A stretch of DNA of 6,150 nt from Rhizobiaceae bacterium (lineage in GTDB: Bacteria; Pseudomonadota; Alphaproteobacteria; Rhizobiales; Rhizobiaceae): the NCBI GenBank assembly GCA_004299545.1, contig SCRB01000561.1, forward strand, positions 1-6,150, written 5' to 3'. The position numbers were made by a program, and so were the translations under genes. Numbering within the stretch: the first letter of the stretch is position 1; each line of letters starts with the position of its first letter. Positions 4,700 to 6,150 of the stretch are shown piece by piece. A model generated the notes under the pieces. That model searched no databases. It saw nothing but the letters and a program-made list of their open reading frames with translations, and was not told the DNA's origin.

Positions 4700-6150
4700 T
4701 CAGGCTTTGACGAGCCCGGCGAAATCGGGAAGCGTTTCCAGAAGTTTCTTCGGCGCGTCATCGGCAACGATGCGGCCCTGCCGCAGGAAAAGCGCGCGAT
4801 CGAACAGGATCGCATGGGCAGGGTCGGCGGGTGCGCACAAAATGCCGAGCCTGCCTCCGCTCGAATTCTCCGCTTTGGATAGCACGGCTTTCAGGATCCT
4901 GCGCTGCTCTTCGCTGGGCAGCGTCACCAACGGGCGATTGAGGATGAGGAAATCCGGCTTTTTCATCAATGCGCGCGCCAAACGAAGCTTCTGTCGCTGC
5001 GCCTCCGACAAGCCGCGTCCGCCGGCGCCGACATTGAAAGCGAGCCCGGCTTCGAAAGGAAGGCTGGAAATGGCCAGTTCCTCCAGGACCGCCGCGAGCA
5101 TGGCCATGATACGGGCCCGCCCGCCGACGAGATTGGTCTCTATCCTGCCGAAGAGGATATTGTCTGCGATCGTCAGCGACGAGTTGTAGAGGTAGAGATC
5201 GTTGAAGCTGATCTTCTTGTCGGGATCGTTCTCGAGCATCCCCCTGAGGCGGCGCCGTGTCTCCAGGGCCTTCATCTTGATCTCCCCGCTCAGAAGACCG
5301 AACCGGTCGCGCGGCTCGATATAGTCCATCGACAGCGTAACCAGCGACTCCTCGTCCCCTTCGGACATCGTTTCGGCGCCGGCTTGCGCGGTGCCGCCGA
5401 GGATCGCCCGAAGCTTGTCGACCTGTTCATGGGTCGGTCCTACCGCCTGTCCGAACAACGGGCTTGTCGATGGCAGGTCGGCGAACATCTCGACGAAGGT
5501 TTTTGCGATATCGGTTCCCAGCGTCAACAGCGGGCGCCACAGGCCGGTGTCCCCGAGCAGGCTCTTCACCGCGGGGTTGCGGGCAAGGACGGAAGGCGCG
5601 AAAGCCGGGTCGACCGGCATGCCGAACAGGATATTCTCCGCGACCGAGGCCTGCATGTTGTAATGGCCGCGATCGAAGGGCTCGACGAGGGCTTCCAGCC
5701 CCGCTGCGGCAAGCTTCTCGCGCAGCAAGGCGCGCGCCCTGCCGATCATCGGCTGGATCCGGCCGATGGCGTCGGGACGGAGATGGCTGGCGAGCCCGAT
5801 ATCGCGGATGTCGCCGCTCAGTCCCGTCATTGCGGTCACCGATCGCATATGGCTCGCCAGGTCCGTTCCGTCTACCCAGTCCACCGAAAGGTCGAACTCG
5901 GAATTACCTGAACGCCTCGCTTCCAGCAATCTCCGCGCGACGGAGGCGTTGTCGGCCGAAGGCTCCGAGGGGGATATCGGGCGGTTCCGCAGCACTTCGA
6001 CGAGAAGGTCCTGCACGGTGCCGACCGAAAAATGGGTGGTGCTGTCCGCATAGCCGATCGTCCTTCCGGTGACGGCCTCCGGAATATCTTTCATGTCGGC
6101 GCCATCGAGCAGAATTCGACCCGTGGCCGGGCTTGCGAGACGGGCGGCGA
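4700..6150 (-). CDS. ABC transporter-type ATPase with degenerate nucleotide-binding motifs (5' end off window)
   Basis: C-terminal 482 codons of a longer protein. The frame stays open past the ATG at 6094 to the right edge (ARLASPATGRILLDGADM), which is the usual stretch after Walker A in exporter-type ABC proteins, so Walker A and any membrane domain are off-window. Counting from that Met, the Q-loop region (IGYADSTTHFSVGTV, 13-27) lacks the usual Gln. About 340 residues then precede a signature-like LSEAQRQKLRLARAL (362-376). Walker B reads FLILNRP (382-388), with Asn-Arg replacing the Asp-Glu pair; the D-loop is altered (VTLP) and the H-loop His is absent (LCAPADP). The RQG-RIV strand near 438-443 is normal. 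ATP hydrolysis by this domain is doubtful, though it might pair with another domain. It is probably co-transcribed with the cyclic-nucleotide-binding gene downstream. Any transport substrate is unknown. Confidence 0.85.
   Translation of the reverse strand, partial: AARLASPATGRILLDGADMKDIPEAVTGRTIGYADSTTHFSVGTVQDLLVEVLRNRPISPSEPSADNASVARRLLEARRSGNSEFDLSVDWVDGTDLASHMRSVTAMTGLSGDIRDIGLASHLRPDAIGRIQPMIGRARALLREKLAAAGLEALVEPFDRGHYNMQASVAENILFGMPVDPAFAPSVLARNPAVKSLLGDTGLWRPLLTLGTDIAKTFVEMFADLPSTSPLFGQAVGPTHEQVDKLRAILGGTAQAGAETMSEGDEESLVTLSMDYIEPRDRFGLLSGEIKMKALETRRRLRGMLENDPDKKISFNDLYLYNSSLTIADNILFGRIETNLVGGRARIMAMLAAVLEELAISSLPFEAGLAFNVGAGGRGLSEAQRQKLRLARALMKKPDFLILNRPLVTLPSEEQRRILKAVLSKAENSSGGRLGILCAPADPAHAILFDRALFLRQGRIVADDAPKKLLETLPDFAGLVKA

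Noticed and set aside
3796..4710. 304-codon plus-strand and 289-codon minus-strand frames spanning two genes
   Set aside because: They cross the DUF3307 and cyclic-nucleotide-binding genes, which carry strong family motifs in other frames; the long frames are coincidental.
4657..4815. N-terminal extension of the cyclic-nucleotide-binding protein to ATG 4815
   Set aside because: It would overlap the end of the ABC gene, its extra 53 residues look like an out-of-frame reading of it, and the ATG at 4656 has a good Shine-Dalgarno and the usual family length.
4700..6094. ATG at 6094 as the true start of the ABC gene
   Set aside because: The frame continues upstream with typical ABC sequence (GRILLDGAD) that follows Walker A, so this Met is internal and the gene begins beyond the window.

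Overview
The window is GC-rich, densely coded DNA with rhizobial-type class III nucleotide cyclases. This suggests an alphaproteobacterium, probably of the Rhizobiales (Rhizobium/Sinorhizobium-like). That is inferred from protein style and composition only; no rRNA or other marker is present. I see no mobile element, tRNA, CRISPR array or tandem repeat.

Left part, minus strand (1-3744): two different class III adenylate cyclase genes lie head to tail and probably form one operon. The upstream gene (3679 to 2270) encodes a soluble cyclase with an N-terminal four-cysteine zinc ribbon and a DUF5939-like region. The downstream gene (2241 down past position 1, so its 3' end is missing) encodes a membrane-anchored cyclase: N-terminal catalytic domain, one membrane helix, a TolB/FlgO-like domain, TPR repeats and a C-terminal domain with two cysteines. 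A perfect 7-bp stem-loop fills the gap between them. A TATAAT box at 3718-3723 fits a promoter for the pair.

Middle, plus strand (3806-4192): a small polytopic DUF3307 membrane protein, divergent from the cyclases. A possible -10 box lies so close to its ATG that the mRNA could be leaderless.

Right part, minus strand (4189-6150): the 3' portion of an ABC-type ATPase, whose start and Walker A lie off the right edge, is followed 43 bp later by a 155-residue protein that is a single cyclic-nucleotide-binding domain. The ABC protein is unusual. Its Q-loop, Walker B, D-loop and H-loop residues are replaced, and about 340 residues separate the Q-loop position from the signature. The cyclic-nucleotide-binding gene and the DUF3307 gene converge and share the bases of their stop codons (TTAA, 4189-4192).

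Taken together, the window has two cAMP producers and one probable cAMP receptor within about 4.7 kb, the receptor apparently co-transcribed with a degenerate ABC protein. A local cAMP circuit, with the small receptor regulating the ABC protein, is a reasonable hypothesis. The sequence alone does not prove it.
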